A stretch of 64,000 nucleotides of DNA from assembly GCA_963974935.1 (NCBI GenBank), contig CAXBEV010000010.1, positions 60,923 to 124,922 of the forward strand, written 5' to 3'. The notes beneath the pieces were generated by a model. The model ran no database searches. It saw only the letters and a list, made by a program, of their open reading frames with translations, and was not told where the DNA came from. The translations under genes were made by a program, and so were the position numbers. The number at the start of each line of letters is the position of its first letter. Position 1 is the stretch's first letter. This document shows positions 45,903-55,048 of this stretch, piece by piece. This DNA is from UBA4479 sp963974935. GTDB taxonomy: Bacteria > Pseudomonadota > Alphaproteobacteria > Rhodospirillales > Casp-alpha2.

Positions 45903-46454
45903 TTAACCGGTTTTTGCGGGCTTGAACAATGCGTCGATATCCGTTTGTTCAAGACCTTCGTCCTTAAGCGCCGGCCCGCTCATAATGAGATCGCCATCTT
46001 CACGGTTGATCTGATCGAGCGCGCTGGAAACCCCGGTGAAGCCATCGTCACCCAAGGTTACGACAAGAGCGTTAATTGTTCCTTCGACGGCATTAATGGT
46101 CCGCACAACCCGGGAAAGCCGCTGGCCGATGATATCGTGGACTTGGCATGCCTCCATGATGCGGCGGCTTTCCGTGTCCAGCGTATCGAAGTAAGGGCGT
46201 GCACCCCCATATTTAATTTCTGAGCCCATTTTTGCCGACACCGCCGCGATCCGCTCCGTCGCGCTCAAGATCGCATCGGTCGCTTCCTCGGCTTCAGCAT
46301 TGATGGCGTTGATTTGGTCGGCGGCACTGTCCAAAATCAGACCTTCGCCTGCCGACTGATAAACGCTCGCCAGATCTTGGCGCATTTTTTGGACTAACTG
46401 AAAAAGAAGTAGCACTTCCCCTTCTAAAGCTTTGCCTGTATCCAGCCCGGGCAT
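45903..46454 (-). CDS. cheZ: Chemotaxis protein phosphatase CheZ
   Basis: 183 residues. The long helical hairpin carries ACQVHDIIGQRLSRV, with Asp107 and Gln111 the catalytic pair that dephosphorylates CheY-P. The C-terminal QTDIDALF is the CheY-docking peptide. The start at 46454 has GAGG at good spacing. No other chemotaxis or flagellar gene is in the window, so it is an orphan here. Its presence implies a motile organism. Confidence 0.9.
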   Translation of the reverse strand: MPGLDTGKALEGEVLLLFQLVQKMRQDLASVYQSAGEGLILDSAADQINAINAEAEEATDAILSATERIAAVSAKMGSEIKYGGARPYFDTLDTESRRIMEACQVHDIIGQRLSRVVRTINAVEGTINALVVTLGDDGFTGVSSALDQINREDGDLIMSGPALKDEGLEQTDIDALFKPAKTG

Positions 46455-46563
46455 CGGACAGCACCTCGTTCAAAATAACGTTACTTTGACAATACGCGCA
46501 ATAAAAACGCTGGCATTAACTTTTAGGTGCACCTATGTCCCTAATACACAGCGGAGGAACACC

Positions 46564-46962
46564 ATGGTCGATAAAGTTGAAAAGACTGAAACCGAATGGA
46601 TGGCCCAATTAGGGCTTGAGGGCTTTAAGGTGTTGCGCATGAAGGGTACCGAACGTGCTGGCACCAGTGCGCTCAATCGTGAAAAGCGAAACGGTATGTA
46701 TATCTGTGCCGGCTGTGGAGAGTCACTTTTTGAGTCCGGGACAAAATTTGAGTCCGGCACCGGCTGGCCAAGCTTCTATGCCCCCCAAGACCCAGACGTG
46801 ATCGAAGAAGAGGTCGACAAGGGGTTTTTCACGACGCGCACCGAAGTGCATTGCGCGCGTTGCGACGGGCATCTTGGGCATGTATTTCCGGACGGCCCCG
46901 AACCGACGGGGCTGCGGTATTGTATCAACGGTGTGGCGCTGAAATTTCGCCCGTCCGAATAG
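46564..46962 (+). CDS. msrB: Peptide-methionine (R)-S-oxide reductase
   Basis: 132 residues. Zinc ligands are in CAGCGE and CARCDG, substrate-loop GTGWPSF is present and the catalytic Cys is in RYCINGVAL. It repairs methionine R-sulfoxide with thioredoxin. The start at 46564 has CGGAGG 6 bases upstream. The gene is divergent from cheZ and converges on the GST gene 11 bases away. Confidence 0.95.
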   Translation: MVDKVEKTETEWMAQLGLEGFKVLRMKGTERAGTSALNREKRNGMYICAGCGESLFESGTKFESGTGWPSFYAPQDPDVIEEEVDKGFFTTRTEVHCARCDGHLGHVFPDGPEPTGLRYCINGVALKFRPSE

Positions 46963-46973
46963 TCGACAAATTT

Positions 46974-47588
46974 CTAACTGGTCATGCCTACGTAGCCCGG
47001 CAGGGCTTCGACCCGCTTGAGCCAAGCGGCGATTGCGGCATAAGGCGCCATGTTGAAACCGCCCTCGTGGGCGACGTGCGTGTATGCGTAAAAGGCAATG
47101 TCGGCAACGGTTGGCATCTCACCCACAAACCATGGGTTTTGAGCAAGATGGGTGTTCATCAGGCTCAGTGCCGCGCAGCCTTGCGTGAACTTTCCGTCGC
47201 GTGCGGTTTCTTGGGCGGGTGTCAACGCGGGTAGGTGATTCCAAAACCGCAGCGTCGCGACGTTTGGCTCGTGTGAATATTGTTCGAAGAACATCCATTG
47301 TAGGGTGCGCGCGCGATGTAAGCGATTAGATGGCCACCAGACTGTGCCGTCGGCAAGATAACACAAAATCGCATTCGACTCAGCGAGCGGCGTGCCGTCT
47401 TCTAATTCCAAAACCGGAATGCGCCCGTTTGGGTTCAGGCGCTTTAAGAATGCTTTGGTCCGGGTTTCGGCTTTCAGAATGTCATATCTGACGTAATCAT
47501 AGTCGATATCAAGAAACGCCAACAACAAGCGCACTTTATAGCCGTTGCCGGAAATCGGATCGTCGTGCAGCGTCAGTTTGTTTGCCAT
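46974..47588 (-). CDS. Glutathione S-transferase family protein
   Basis: 204 residues. A thioredoxin-like N-domain (LTLHDDPISGNGYKVRLLL, then the cis-Pro IPVLELEDG with the ES-type pair LAESNAI) and an all-helical C-domain with FVGEMPTVADIAFYAYTH. This is the layout of bacterial beta- or YfcG-type GSTs. The start is uncertain: 47588 gives the family length, 47645 would add 19 residues. The substrate is unknown; gshA at 49066 supplies glutathione. Confidence 0.88.
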   Translation of the reverse strand: MANKLTLHDDPISGNGYKVRLLLAFLDIDYDYVRYDILKAETRTKAFLKRLNPNGRIPVLELEDGTPLAESNAILCYLADGTVWWPSNRLHRARTLQWMFFEQYSHEPNVATLRFWNHLPALTPAQETARDGKFTQGCAALSLMNTHLAQNPWFVGEMPTVADIAFYAYTHVAHEGGFNMAPYAAIAAWLKRVEALPGYVGMTS

Positions 47589-47732
47589 TGCCGTGCCATC
47601 GTTGTTGTCGTGGATTGCGGAGTGCCTATGATTGTTAAACGTCATTGCTACATATTTGGGCGCTTCAGCTCAAAGGATCTTTATTAATCTAGAGCTTACA
47701 AAAGCTAATATGAACGGGGGAGGGCTCAACAC

Positions 47733-48488
47733 ATGCTATTGACTGAAAAGACCGTGATCGTCACGGGGGCGGGTTCAGGAATAGGGCGCGCAGCCGCCCA
47801 TGCCCTGAATGCAGACGGTTGGACCGTCGTGCTCGCAGGGCGTCGTGAAGCGCCGTTGGTTGAGACGGCCGAGAGCGCGCCCCATCCGATGTGCACGCTC
47901 GTAGTGCCGACTGATGTAAGTGACCCAGATAGTGTCGCAGCCCTATTCGCAAAGACCACTGAAACATTCGGTCGCGTTGATCTGCTGTTCAATAACGCTG
48001 GACTGAATGCACCGGGCATCCCTTTGGAAGATCTCTCTGTCGATCAATGGCGCGCGGTGGTTGATGTCAATCTGACAGGCTCGTTTTTTTGCCTGCAGGC
48101 AGCATTTCGCACCATGAAGGCGCAAGACCCGATGGGTGGACGGATTATCAACAACGGCTCGATCTCGGCGCATGTGCCAAGGCCTGACTCCATTCTCTAC
48201 ACGGCGACCAAGCACGCGGTTAGTGGTTTGACAAAGACCGCAGCCTTGGATGGCCGAAAATATAATATCGCGGTCGGTCAATTGGATGTCGGCAATGCAA
48301 TGTCGGCAATGGCGAGCCGTATGTCTAAGGGGGTTAAGCAGGCGGATGGCGACATCCGTGCAGAGCCGATGATGGATGCCGCCGACGTCGGGCGTGCCGT
48401 TGCGCACATGGCCAGCTTGCCGCTGGACACCAATATTTTTTCGATGACGATTATGGCTAGCGCGATGCCGTTTGTCGGACGCGGTTGA
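47733..48488 (+). CDS. Short-chain dehydrogenase/reductase
   Basis: 251 residues with a classical SDR core: VTGAGSGIGRA (about 10), NNAGLNAPG (about 87), catalytic Ser in NGSISAH (about 140) and Tyr and Lys in YTATKHA (about 153). An NAD(P)-dependent oxidoreductase of unknown substrate. It is divergent from the GST gene and converges on a PAS gene, so it stands alone. Confidence 0.9.
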   Translation: MLLTEKTVIVTGAGSGIGRAAAHALNADGWTVVLAGRREAPLVETAESAPHPMCTLVVPTDVSDPDSVAALFAKTTETFGRVDLLFNNAGLNAPGIPLEDLSVDQWRAVVDVNLTGSFFCLQAAFRTMKAQDPMGGRIINNGSISAHVPRPDSILYTATKHAVSGLTKTAALDGRKYNIAVGQLDVGNAMSAMASRMSKGVKQADGDIRAEPMMDAADVGRAVAHMASLPLDTNIFSMTIMASAMPFVGRG

Positions 48489-48497
48489 TGGGGTGAT

Positions 48498-48956
48498 TTA
48501 AAGGCACTCGCCTATGGCGCAGTCGGCAAGGAAGGCAAAGAATATCGGTTTTGTGGACGTGTCATGCCTGGGGGCCCTGCAAGAGAGGATGTGGCAACCG
48601 TAAAGATCGCCGTTCTTTCGACAATTTATGAGCCTCGTCTCGGCGTGCCCCCTATCGGCCAGAGTTTGCATGAATTTACGGGCTTCATCGGTATTGGTTG
48701 CGCGCGTATGGAGAACCTTCGGATCACGTCCCACCAATTCTCTTGCCCAATATCCAGTGAGCCTTTGTGCGTGTGATGACACATGGGCGAAGAGCGGTTT
48801 GCGGGTATCTGGATCAATTTTTGTGGTGGCGAACATCACGTCAAGGCCATCACAGATGGAGGAGATGATTTCCCAGCTATGATTTTCGCCCATTGCAATG
48901 TCATGGGCGATCAATAACCTGTTGCGAATCTTGCGGTTTAAATGCTGGCTGACCAT
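48498..48956 (-). CDS. Single PAS domain protein
   Basis: 152 residues, one PAS fold: SICDGLDVMFATTKIDPDTRKPLFAHVS, then LTGYWARELVGRDPKVL and a C-terminal CRKNGDLYGCHILSCRAP strand pair. This resembles LOV/PAS sensors, but the Cys of the LOV NCRFLQ box is replaced (DPKVLHT), so it is not a blue-light LOV. The start at 48956 has GAGGGG upstream. No output domain; probably acts through a partner. Confidence 0.78.
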   Translation of the reverse strand: MVSQHLNRKIRNRLLIAHDIAMGENHSWEIISSICDGLDVMFATTKIDPDTRKPLFAHVSSHAQRLTGYWARELVGRDPKVLHTRATNTDEARKFMQTLADRGHAETRLINCRKNGDLYGCHILSCRAPRHDTSTKPIFFAFLADCAIGECL

Positions 48957-49065
48957 ACTACCCCTCAACTTCACACCGAAGGGTAGTGATATATGCAAAT
49001 GGATTGCAACTAAAAATAGGTTAAGCTGTACACCTTGCTCGCAATGCACTTAAGCTGATGGTGGG

Positions 49066-50433
49066 TCAATAAGCATATTCGGTGAACACCGGATCAACGG
49101 ACTCGCCCCACAAGCGATAATAGGCGGCGAGAAGTTCTTCTGCAGGTGTCAGGCCACTTTCGGCGGTTTGGAAGATCGGTTGCAGGAAGTGGCTTTCGTC
49201 CATGCCGACGTTATCCAAGCGCTTGCGACTTTTCAGGCCGCGATGCGACATGCATAAAACTTCGGAGGCGATATCGCCGACGGTTTGATTGCGAAACGGC
49301 GTTTTGAGCGCGGTCTTCGGCACCTCGTCACGCAAAGTTTGGCGTTCTTCATCGGTCCAATCTTTGACCAAATCCCACGCCGCCGTCCGGGCTTCGCTAT
49401 CATACAACAATCCAACCCAAAATGCAGATAAGCCGCATAGGCGATTCCAAGGTCCGCCATCGGCGCCCCGCATCTCAAGGAATGTCTTTAAACGCACCTC
49501 TGGGAAGATCGTTGAAATGTGATCTGCCCAATCCGACATCACAGGTTTTTCGCCTGGATATGCAGGCAACTCGCCGCGCATAAAATCACGGAAGGATTGC
49601 CCAGACGCGTCGATATAATTGCCGTCGCGATAGACGAAATACATCGGGACATCCAGCGCATAGTCGACATAACGCTCAAACCCCATGCCGTCCTCAAACA
49701 CGAACGGTAGCATTCCCGAGCGATCCGGGTCCACGTCGGTCCAGATTTGGCTGCGATAGGATAGAAATCCGTTCGGCTTGCCGGCGCTAAATGGAGAGTT
49801 GGCCCAAAGCGCTGTAGCAATCGGTTGTAGTGCCAACGAGACGCGGAACATTTCCACCATCGAACTTTCCGAGCAGAAATCCAAATTGACTTGCACGGTG
49901 CACGTCGACTGCATCATCTCGAGCCCGTGCTTGCCGCGTTTCGGCATGTAGTCGCGCATGATCTTGTAGCGCCCCTTGGGCATCCAAGGCATGTCGTCGA
50001 CAGGCCATTTGGGGCGCGCGCCCAAACCGACAAAGCCGATTCCCATCTCGCGGGCGATGGCCTTAACTTGATGTAGGTGGCTGCTGACCTCGTCACAGGT
50101 TTGGTGAATGTTTTCGACCGCAGCACCCGAGAGCTCGACTTGGCCCGCAGGCTCCAATGACACCGAGCCGCCGGTTTCCGACGACAACGCGATCACGTTT
50201 TCGCCTTCGTAAACGGGGGTCCAGCCGAAACGGGTCAGGCGCATCAACAATTCGCGAATACCGTCTTCGCCGTCGTAAGGCAGCGGCTTTAGATCGGATA
50301 AGCGGAACGCAAATTTCTCATGCTCGGTACCGATCCGCCATTGCTCCGGTGGCTTGCAGCCGGCCTCGAGGTAGGCGACCAGGTCGTCTTTGCTTTCGAT
50401 AGGGGTATCGTTTTTGGGTGAGGCACCTGACAT
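49066..50433 (-). CDS. gshA: Glutamate-cysteine ligase (proteobacterial/plant type)
   Basis: 455 residues. The family blocks IGTEHEKFAF (about 33), SLEPAGQVELSG, and the MQSTCTVQVNLDF strand place it in the plant/alphaproteobacterial GCL class rather than the E. coli class. It makes gamma-glutamylcysteine, the first step to glutathione, which frmA, the GST and the peroxiredoxin would use. The start at 50433 has CGGAG upstream. It lies 34 bases after rsmE on the same strand. Confidence 0.94.
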   Translation of the reverse strand: MSGASPKNDTPIESKDDLVAYLEAGCKPPEQWRIGTEHEKFAFRLSDLKPLPYDGEDGIRELLMRLTRFGWTPVYEGENVIALSSETGGSVSLEPAGQVELSGAAVENIHQTCDEVSSHLHQVKAIAREMGIGFVGLGARPKWPVDDMPWMPKGRYKIMRDYMPKRGKHGLEMMQSTCTVQVNLDFCSESSMVEMFRVSLALQPIATALWANSPFSAGKPNGFLSYRSQIWTDVDPDRSGMLPFVFEDGMGFERYVDYALDVPMYFVYRDGNYIDASGQSFRDFMRGELPAYPGEKPVMSDWADHISTIFPEVRLKTFLEMRGADGGPWNRLCGLSAFWVGLLYDSEARTAAWDLVKDWTDEERQTLRDEVPKTALKTPFRNQTVGDIASEVLCMSHRGLKSRKRLDNVGMDESHFLQPIFQTAESGLTPAEELLAAYYRLWGESVDPVFTEYAY

Positions 50434-50467
50434 GGCGATCTCCGATCTTTCAAGCCGATGATGGCTG

Positions 50468-51211
50468 TTAAGCAATATGCTTTTTCAAATCAGCAATGCC
50501 TTGGCGGATCGCCAAGGCGGCGGTAACGGCGGTTTCGGCACGCAAGATACGTGGTCCGAGATCGGCACCGACAGAAAACGGTAGTTTGCCGAGTGCGTCA
50601 AGTTCACCTGGCGCAAAACCGCCTTCGGGACCAATCACGAACGCGAGAGGTGCTTCAATGATCGGCTCAAGTGCGGCAGCCAACGGAAGGCCGGCACCGG
50701 ACTCATCCAAATAGACCAAAGTTCGCCCGTCCGGCCACGTGGCGCAGATATCTTCAAGTGCGCGCGGCTCGATAACCGCAGGTATGCTGAGGCGTCGAGA
50801 CTGCTCGGCCGCTTCGCGTGCCGTAGCGTGCAGGCGTTCAACGTTAACCCTGGTCGTTTGCGTGCGCGCACTCAGCATAGGGATGATCCGCGACACACCA
50901 AGCTCAGTGGCCTTTTCAACAACGAAATCGGTGCGATCTTTTTTCAAAGGCGCAAACAAAAGCCAAACATCGGGCTCTGGCGATTGCATGCGGGTTTGCA
51001 GGTCAAGGCTGATCCGGCATACTTTTTTGTTGGCATCCATGATCGTCGCCTGCCATTCCCCATCGTGTCCGTTGAACAGCAATAGGCGCGAATCCGAAGG
51101 CCGCCGCATAACGTTGACCAGATAGTGGCTTTGGTCGCGATCAAGTACGATCTCGCCGTTATCACTCAGCGGCGCATCAATATATAGACGTGGCAACGGG
51201 CTTTCAGGCAT
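50468..51211 (-). CDS. rsmE: 16S rRNA m3U1498 methyltransferase
   Basis: 247 residues: a PUA-like N-domain followed by a SPOUT knot. The knot motifs are visible: FVVEKATELGVSRIIPM (about 92), FVIGPEGGFAPGEL (about 190) and LGPRILRAETAV (about 222). It methylates U1498 of the 30S decoding site. GGGAGG precedes the ATG. It heads the rsmE-gshA transcript and is divergent from ubiA. Confidence 0.95.
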   Translation of the reverse strand: MPESPLPRLYIDAPLSDNGEIVLDRDQSHYLVNVMRRPSDSRLLLFNGHDGEWQATIMDANKKVCRISLDLQTRMQSPEPDVWLLFAPLKKDRTDFVVEKATELGVSRIIPMLSARTQTTRVNVERLHATAREAAEQSRRLSIPAVIEPRALEDICATWPDGRTLVYLDESGAGLPLAAALEPIIEAPLAFVIGPEGGFAPGELDALGKLPFSVGADLGPRILRAETAVTAALAIRQGIADLKKHIA

Positions 51212-51321
51212 AGGTCCTCCCAGGCGACGCGATTATCGGCCTGTTGGCACAATGCGTAAACCTTGCCGACATTGCCATACGGGACTTTCACCTTGCCCTG
51301 ACAATCAGCTATAAACTGACC

Positions 51322-52248
51322 ATGATGAGACCCGGATTTAATCCTGACAAAGCAACCGATATCCGCGGCGATTCCTGGATGGTGCGCCTCGCGCCTAAGG
51401 CGTTTAAGCCATACCTGCACCTGCTGCGCGCGGATCGGCCCATCGGTACATGGCTGTTGCTTTTGCCGTGTCTGTGGTCGGTAACGATGGCAGCCAAGGC
51501 CAGCGGGGCAGAAATGCCGCCAGCGGGCTTTGTTGGACTGTTCGCGCTTGGCGCGTTTGTGATGCGGGGTGCCGGGTGCGTCGTCAATGACCTTTGGGAC
51601 CGTGACATTGATGGGCAAGTGGCACGCACGGCGCAGCGACCGATCGCATCCGGCGAAATTCCGGTGCGCCATGCGGTCTGGTTTTTGGGCGCGCTGCTGT
51701 TGGTCGGTCTGGGTGTCTTGTTGCAGTTTAACGCCATGGCGGTCACGTTGGGCGTCGCCTCGCTCGTGTTGATTGTCGTCTATCCGTTGATGAAACGAAT
51801 CACCTATTGGCCGCAGGCTTTCTTGGGGCTCACCTTCAATTGGGGGGCACTGTTGGCGTGGGCATCGATTGCGGGTGAGGTCGAGGTGCCAGCGGTGGCG
51901 ATGTATGTGGCCGGCTTTTTTTGGACGCTCGGTTACGACACCGTCTACGGCCATCAAGACAAGGCTGACGATATTTTGGTCGGCGTCAAATCGTCGTCGA
52001 TTAAACTCGGACGGCACACGCGACCGTTTGTATATTGCGTATATGGGCTGACCGTCTTGTTGCTGGCTATTGCCGGCGCGCTGTCAGGCTTGGGATGGTT
52101 TTATTTTGTTATGCTTGCGGGCGGCGCGATACAGATGGTTTGGCAGGTTTCAACTTTGAAAATCGATCAGCCCGATAATTGCTTGGCTCGGTTTAAATCG
52201 AATCGCGATTTTGGTCTGATTGTTTTCTTAGGCGCGCTATTGGGCTGA
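51322..52248 (+). CDS. ubiA: 4-hydroxybenzoate polyprenyltransferase
   Basis: 308 residues, about eight membrane helices. The two Asp-rich motifs that bind Mg-prenyl diphosphate are NDLWDRDIDG (about 92) and YDTVYGHQDKADD (about 205). It attaches the polyprenyl chain to 4-hydroxybenzoate in ubiquinone synthesis at the inner membrane. ATG 51322 is chosen by family length; 51325 or a start nearer 51244 are possible, and no strong ribosome site decides. Confidence 0.93.
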   Translation: MMRPGFNPDKATDIRGDSWMVRLAPKAFKPYLHLLRADRPIGTWLLLLPCLWSVTMAAKASGAEMPPAGFVGLFALGAFVMRGAGCVVNDLWDRDIDGQVARTAQRPIASGEIPVRHAVWFLGALLLVGLGVLLQFNAMAVTLGVASLVLIVVYPLMKRITYWPQAFLGLTFNWGALLAWASIAGEVEVPAVAMYVAGFFWTLGYDTVYGHQDKADDILVGVKSSSIKLGRHTRPFVYCVYGLTVLLLAIAGALSGLGWFYFVMLAGGAIQMVWQVSTLKIDQPDNCLARFKSNRDFGLIVFLGALLG

Positions 52249-52339
52249 CCCGTTTCGACTGCAATGAAATATTACGTTCTTGTCACTGGTCCCAACGGAT
52301 CAACACGCTATGATCGTTCGATGTAGGTTGGAGAAATAA

Positions 52340-52882
52340 GTGTTCGGACTTAGTAAGCGCGAGCGGGCACGCAAACAATTGAATGTGGCGGTTGAAGTGT
52401 TTCTTGCAGGCCAGCGCGAGATGCAGCAAGGCATATTCTCAACCATGGCCCCCAAAGCCGATGCGCTGGCTGTTGACGTTGTCGGCGGGGGAAATGCCTA
52501 TCAAGCGGCGACCGACCTTATTCAGGCATACCTGATGAAAACCCTGGACGCTCTCCCGACGGGAGAGCGCCAACGTGTGCTGCGCGCCATTGCCGATAAA
52601 AATTATGACGATCAGCCGAATGTATTTCGCTTGATCGCGCATGTCAGTTATTTCGCTGCCGTGCTCGAAGACGGGGAGATGCCGCTGGCCCCTGAGGGCA
52701 CGGCGACCCGATTTATCAATGGTATGTCGACATGGTTTACCGACAATGAATCGGCACAAAAGCGTATCCAAGGGTATCTGACGGAAAGTGCGCGCCGCTA
52801 TCAGGCGGCGTGGATCGCAGCGCAAAAGCGCAATCCGGCCAACGGTGCGGCGAAAGCGCAACGGGATTCTAAACACGCATAA
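52340..52882 (+). CDS. Hypothetical protein, helical, cytoplasmic
   Basis: 180 residues from GTG 52340 (GGAGAAATAAGT upstream). The sequence is mostly helix with a basic start (KRERARKQ) and a basic tail; no signal or known motif. It lies after ubiA and before a regulatory region. Function unknown. Confidence 0.65.
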   Translation: MFGLSKRERARKQLNVAVEVFLAGQREMQQGIFSTMAPKADALAVDVVGGGNAYQAATDLIQAYLMKTLDALPTGERQRVLRAIADKNYDDQPNVFRLIAHVSYFAAVLEDGEMPLAPEGTATRFINGMSTWFTDNESAQKRIQGYLTESARRYQAAWIAAQKRNPANGAAKAQRDSKHA

Positions 52883-52951
52883 CTGTAACGTATGTGAATT
52901 TCGGCAGTATGCAGGCGCCGTACCCCCATCACGCAATGAACCGCAAATTAA

Positions 52952-52997
52952 TTGACATAAATAATCGACAATGACAGCATTATGTAAGCGCTTACAT
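52952..52997 (+). promoter_or_regulatory. Promoter element with palindromic operator
   Basis: A consensus -35 box TTGACA at 52952-52957 is followed by a perfect 16-bp palindrome ATGTAAGCGCTTACAT at 52982-52997, overlapping or just past the expected -10 position. Odd-free palindromes with a central GCGC step and TGTAA arms are typical LacI/GalR-family operators. It lies 76 bases before the leader ORF and would control the two dehydrogenase genes. No LacI-type gene is in the window. Confidence 0.65.
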
Positions 52998-53073
52998 TTC
53001 GTCATTAATGGGGCAATAAGTGTTACTCAATATCTCAATCAAAAATAAGCGAGCAGCAGAGCTGGGAGGCTTA

Positions 53074-53142
53074 ATGTCAAAATTCAATTATGCGCAACAG
53101 GTCCATTTGTCTGTCGTTTTGGCGGGGTGCGCGCGTGTCTAA
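53074..53142 (+). CDS. 22-residue leader ORF
   Basis: ATG 53074 has the strongest ribosome site in this region (GGGAGG, 4 bases away) and encodes 22 residues, ending with a TAA at 53140-53142 that overlaps the GTG start (53135) of the next gene in another frame. The SDR gene's own ribosome site is poor, so it probably depends on translation of this leader. Alternatively, the leader and SDR were one longer gene broken by a frameshift. Confidence 0.5.
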   Translation: MSKFNYAQQVHLSVVLAGCARV

Positions 53143-53917
53143 CAATGTTCAAGCCGGTGACGACTCGTTTGATCTGACTGGTCGGGTCGCCCTTGTGACG
53201 GGGGCTTCATCCGGTATCGGGCGGCGCATGGCTGGCGCACTTGCCGGTGCCGGTGCGGCTGTGGTTTTGGCGGCCAGAAATGTCGAGCGCCTATCACAAG
53301 CTGTCGCAGATATCAAATTGAATGGCGGTTGCGCGGCAGCCATCCAGGCTGATCTTGGCGATCGTGCGACGATTCCGGATTTGGTTGCTGAGGCGACTGC
53401 AGCGTTTGGCGCGCCGGCCATTGTCGTCAATGCGGCCGGCGTCAATCTGCGCGAGCCTTGGGATGAGATCACGATTGAGTCCTGGGATCAGACCATGCAT
53501 TTGAATTTGGGCGTGCCGTTCTTTCTTGCCCGCGCGTGCGTGCCGGCGATGATCGAAAGCGGCTACGGTCGCATTATCAACATTGCGTCCCTGCAAAGTT
53601 ATCGTGCTTTTGCCAACAGCATCCCCTATGGCGCATCGAAAGGCGGGGTTGTGCAGCTGACCCGTGCGATGGCCGAAGCGTGGTCGAAGCACGGGGTTAC
53701 CGCGAACGCGATTGCACCTGGCTTTTTCCCGACGGAACTCACCGCGCCGGTCTTTGCCGATCCCAAGAAGGCTGGTCACAATGCCGCCATGACGGCCATT
53801 GGTCGTAATGGTGAGCTTGCGGACTTGGACGGCATCACGATTTTTCTCGCAGCGAAAGCATCGGCGTATATCACCGGCCAGACCATCCCGGTCGACGGCG
53901 GTTTCACCGCCAAATAG
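53135..53917 (+). CDS. Short-chain dehydrogenase (gluconate 5-dehydrogenase-like)
   Basis: 260 residues: VTGASSGIGRR (about 22), NAAGVNLR (about 98), Ser in INIASLQSY and Tyr-Lys in YGASKGG (about 165), with the C-terminal GQTIPVDGGF. It resembles gluconate 5-dehydrogenase/IdnO-type SDRs. It sits between a LacI-type operator and an idonate/sorbitol dehydrogenase-like gene 11 bases downstream, so the pair probably oxidises a sugar acid or polyol at successive positions. The start is tied to the leader ORF. Confidence 0.85.
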   Translation: MSNNVQAGDDSFDLTGRVALVTGASSGIGRRMAGALAGAGAAVVLAARNVERLSQAVADIKLNGGCAAAIQADLGDRATIPDLVAEATAAFGAPAIVVNAAGVNLREPWDEITIESWDQTMHLNLGVPFFLARACVPAMIESGYGRIINIASLQSYRAFANSIPYGASKGGVVQLTRAMAEAWSKHGVTANAIAPGFFPTELTAPVFADPKKAGHNAAMTAIGRNGELADLDGITIFLAAKASAYITGQTIPVDGGFTAK

Positions 53918-53928
53918 GAGCGTTTCAG

Positions 53929-54930
53929 ATGAAAGCCTTGGTCTATACGGGTCCGGAAAGCATTTCATTCCAAGATGTCCCAGACCCCGAAGCGGTTTTG
54001 GACGAAGTTATCATCAATGTCGGCTCGGTCGGCATATGCGGGTCGGATATGCATGCCTATCTCGGCCATGATGATCGCCGACCGGCGCCGCTGATTCTAG
54101 GCCATGAGGCTGCGGGCGTCGTCGCAAATGGCGCCGGTGCGGGTCGCCGGGTGGTGATCAATCCATTGGTGACGTGCGGGGCCTGCCGGGATTGTCTGGG
54201 TGGGCGCAGCAACTTATGTGCGTCGCGGGAAATCATCTCAATGCCGCCCCGGCCTGGTGCGTTTGCTGAAAAAATTGTCGTGCCCGAACGTAACTTGATC
54301 GACATCCCGGACAATTTGGATTTCACCCATGCCGCCTTGGCTGAACCCTTGGCGACATCGTGGCATGCGGTGATGCTCGCAGACCGGCATTCTGCGCGTC
54401 CAACCGCCGAAGGACGTGCGTTGGTGATGGGCGGCGGTGCCGTCGGCCTCGGCGCTGCCCTGGCGCTGCGCGCGCTCGGTTGCATGGATGTGAGTGTGGC
54501 TGAAACCAACCCGCTGCGCCGCGCAACCGCGCTCAAAGCCGGGTTCACGAACGTCGTCGATCCAACGGATGCCCATGCAATAGATGAAGGTTTTGCCGAC
54601 ATCGTGATTGATGCGGTGGGCATCAAACCGACCCGCCAAGCCGCTGTCCGTGCTGCCCGTCCGGGTGGCGTCATCGTGCATGTTGGGTTGGGTGACGGCG
54701 TTGACGGCTTTGATGCCCGGCGATTGACCTTGCAAGAAATCGCCATGGTCGGTGCTTACACGTACACCATGAATGATTTCCGCGCGACCGTGGCAGCCAT
54801 GGCGTCGGGTGCGCTTGGGCCGCTCGATTGGATTGAAGTTCGTCCTCTCGCTGAAGGCCCGCAAGCGTTTGCAGATCTGCTCGCCGGCCGTTCCGGTGCC
54901 GCGAAGATTGTTCTGCACCCACCCACTTGA
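53929..54930 (+). CDS. Zinc-dependent alcohol dehydrogenase (L-idonate/sorbitol dehydrogenase-like)
   Basis: 333 residues, medium-chain dehydrogenase. The catalytic zinc Cys is in GICGSDMH, the His-Glu pair in LGHEAAG, and structural-zinc cysteines follow in CGACRDCLGGRSNLC. The NAD motif is MGGGAVGLGAA. GSDMH-type sites are found in polyol dehydrogenases. It is co-transcribed with the SDR gene. Substrate inferred only: polyol or sugar acid. Confidence 0.87.
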   Translation: MKALVYTGPESISFQDVPDPEAVLDEVIINVGSVGICGSDMHAYLGHDDRRPAPLILGHEAAGVVANGAGAGRRVVINPLVTCGACRDCLGGRSNLCASREIISMPPRPGAFAEKIVVPERNLIDIPDNLDFTHAALAEPLATSWHAVMLADRHSARPTAEGRALVMGGGAVGLGAALALRALGCMDVSVAETNPLRRATALKAGFTNVVDPTDAHAIDEGFADIVIDAVGIKPTRQAAVRAARPGGVIVHVGLGDGVDGFDARRLTLQEIAMVGAYTYTMNDFRATVAAMASGALGPLDWIEVRPLAEGPQAFADLLAGRSGAAKIVLHPPT

Positions 54931-55048
54931 TCGTTTCGAGCTCTGGTCTTGTCAATCGGGTGTGGTCTGCGTAGGGATAACGGTCTCTGAGCCGACGTAA
55001 TCATGGCTCCAGTCCACATCCTGAACTTCCAGCGCGGGAACGCCGATC

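Noticed and set aside
48498..48956. Blue-light LOV photoreceptor
   Set aside because: The PAS domain resembles LOV sequences in layout, but the flavin-adduct cysteine of the NCRFLQ box is not present.
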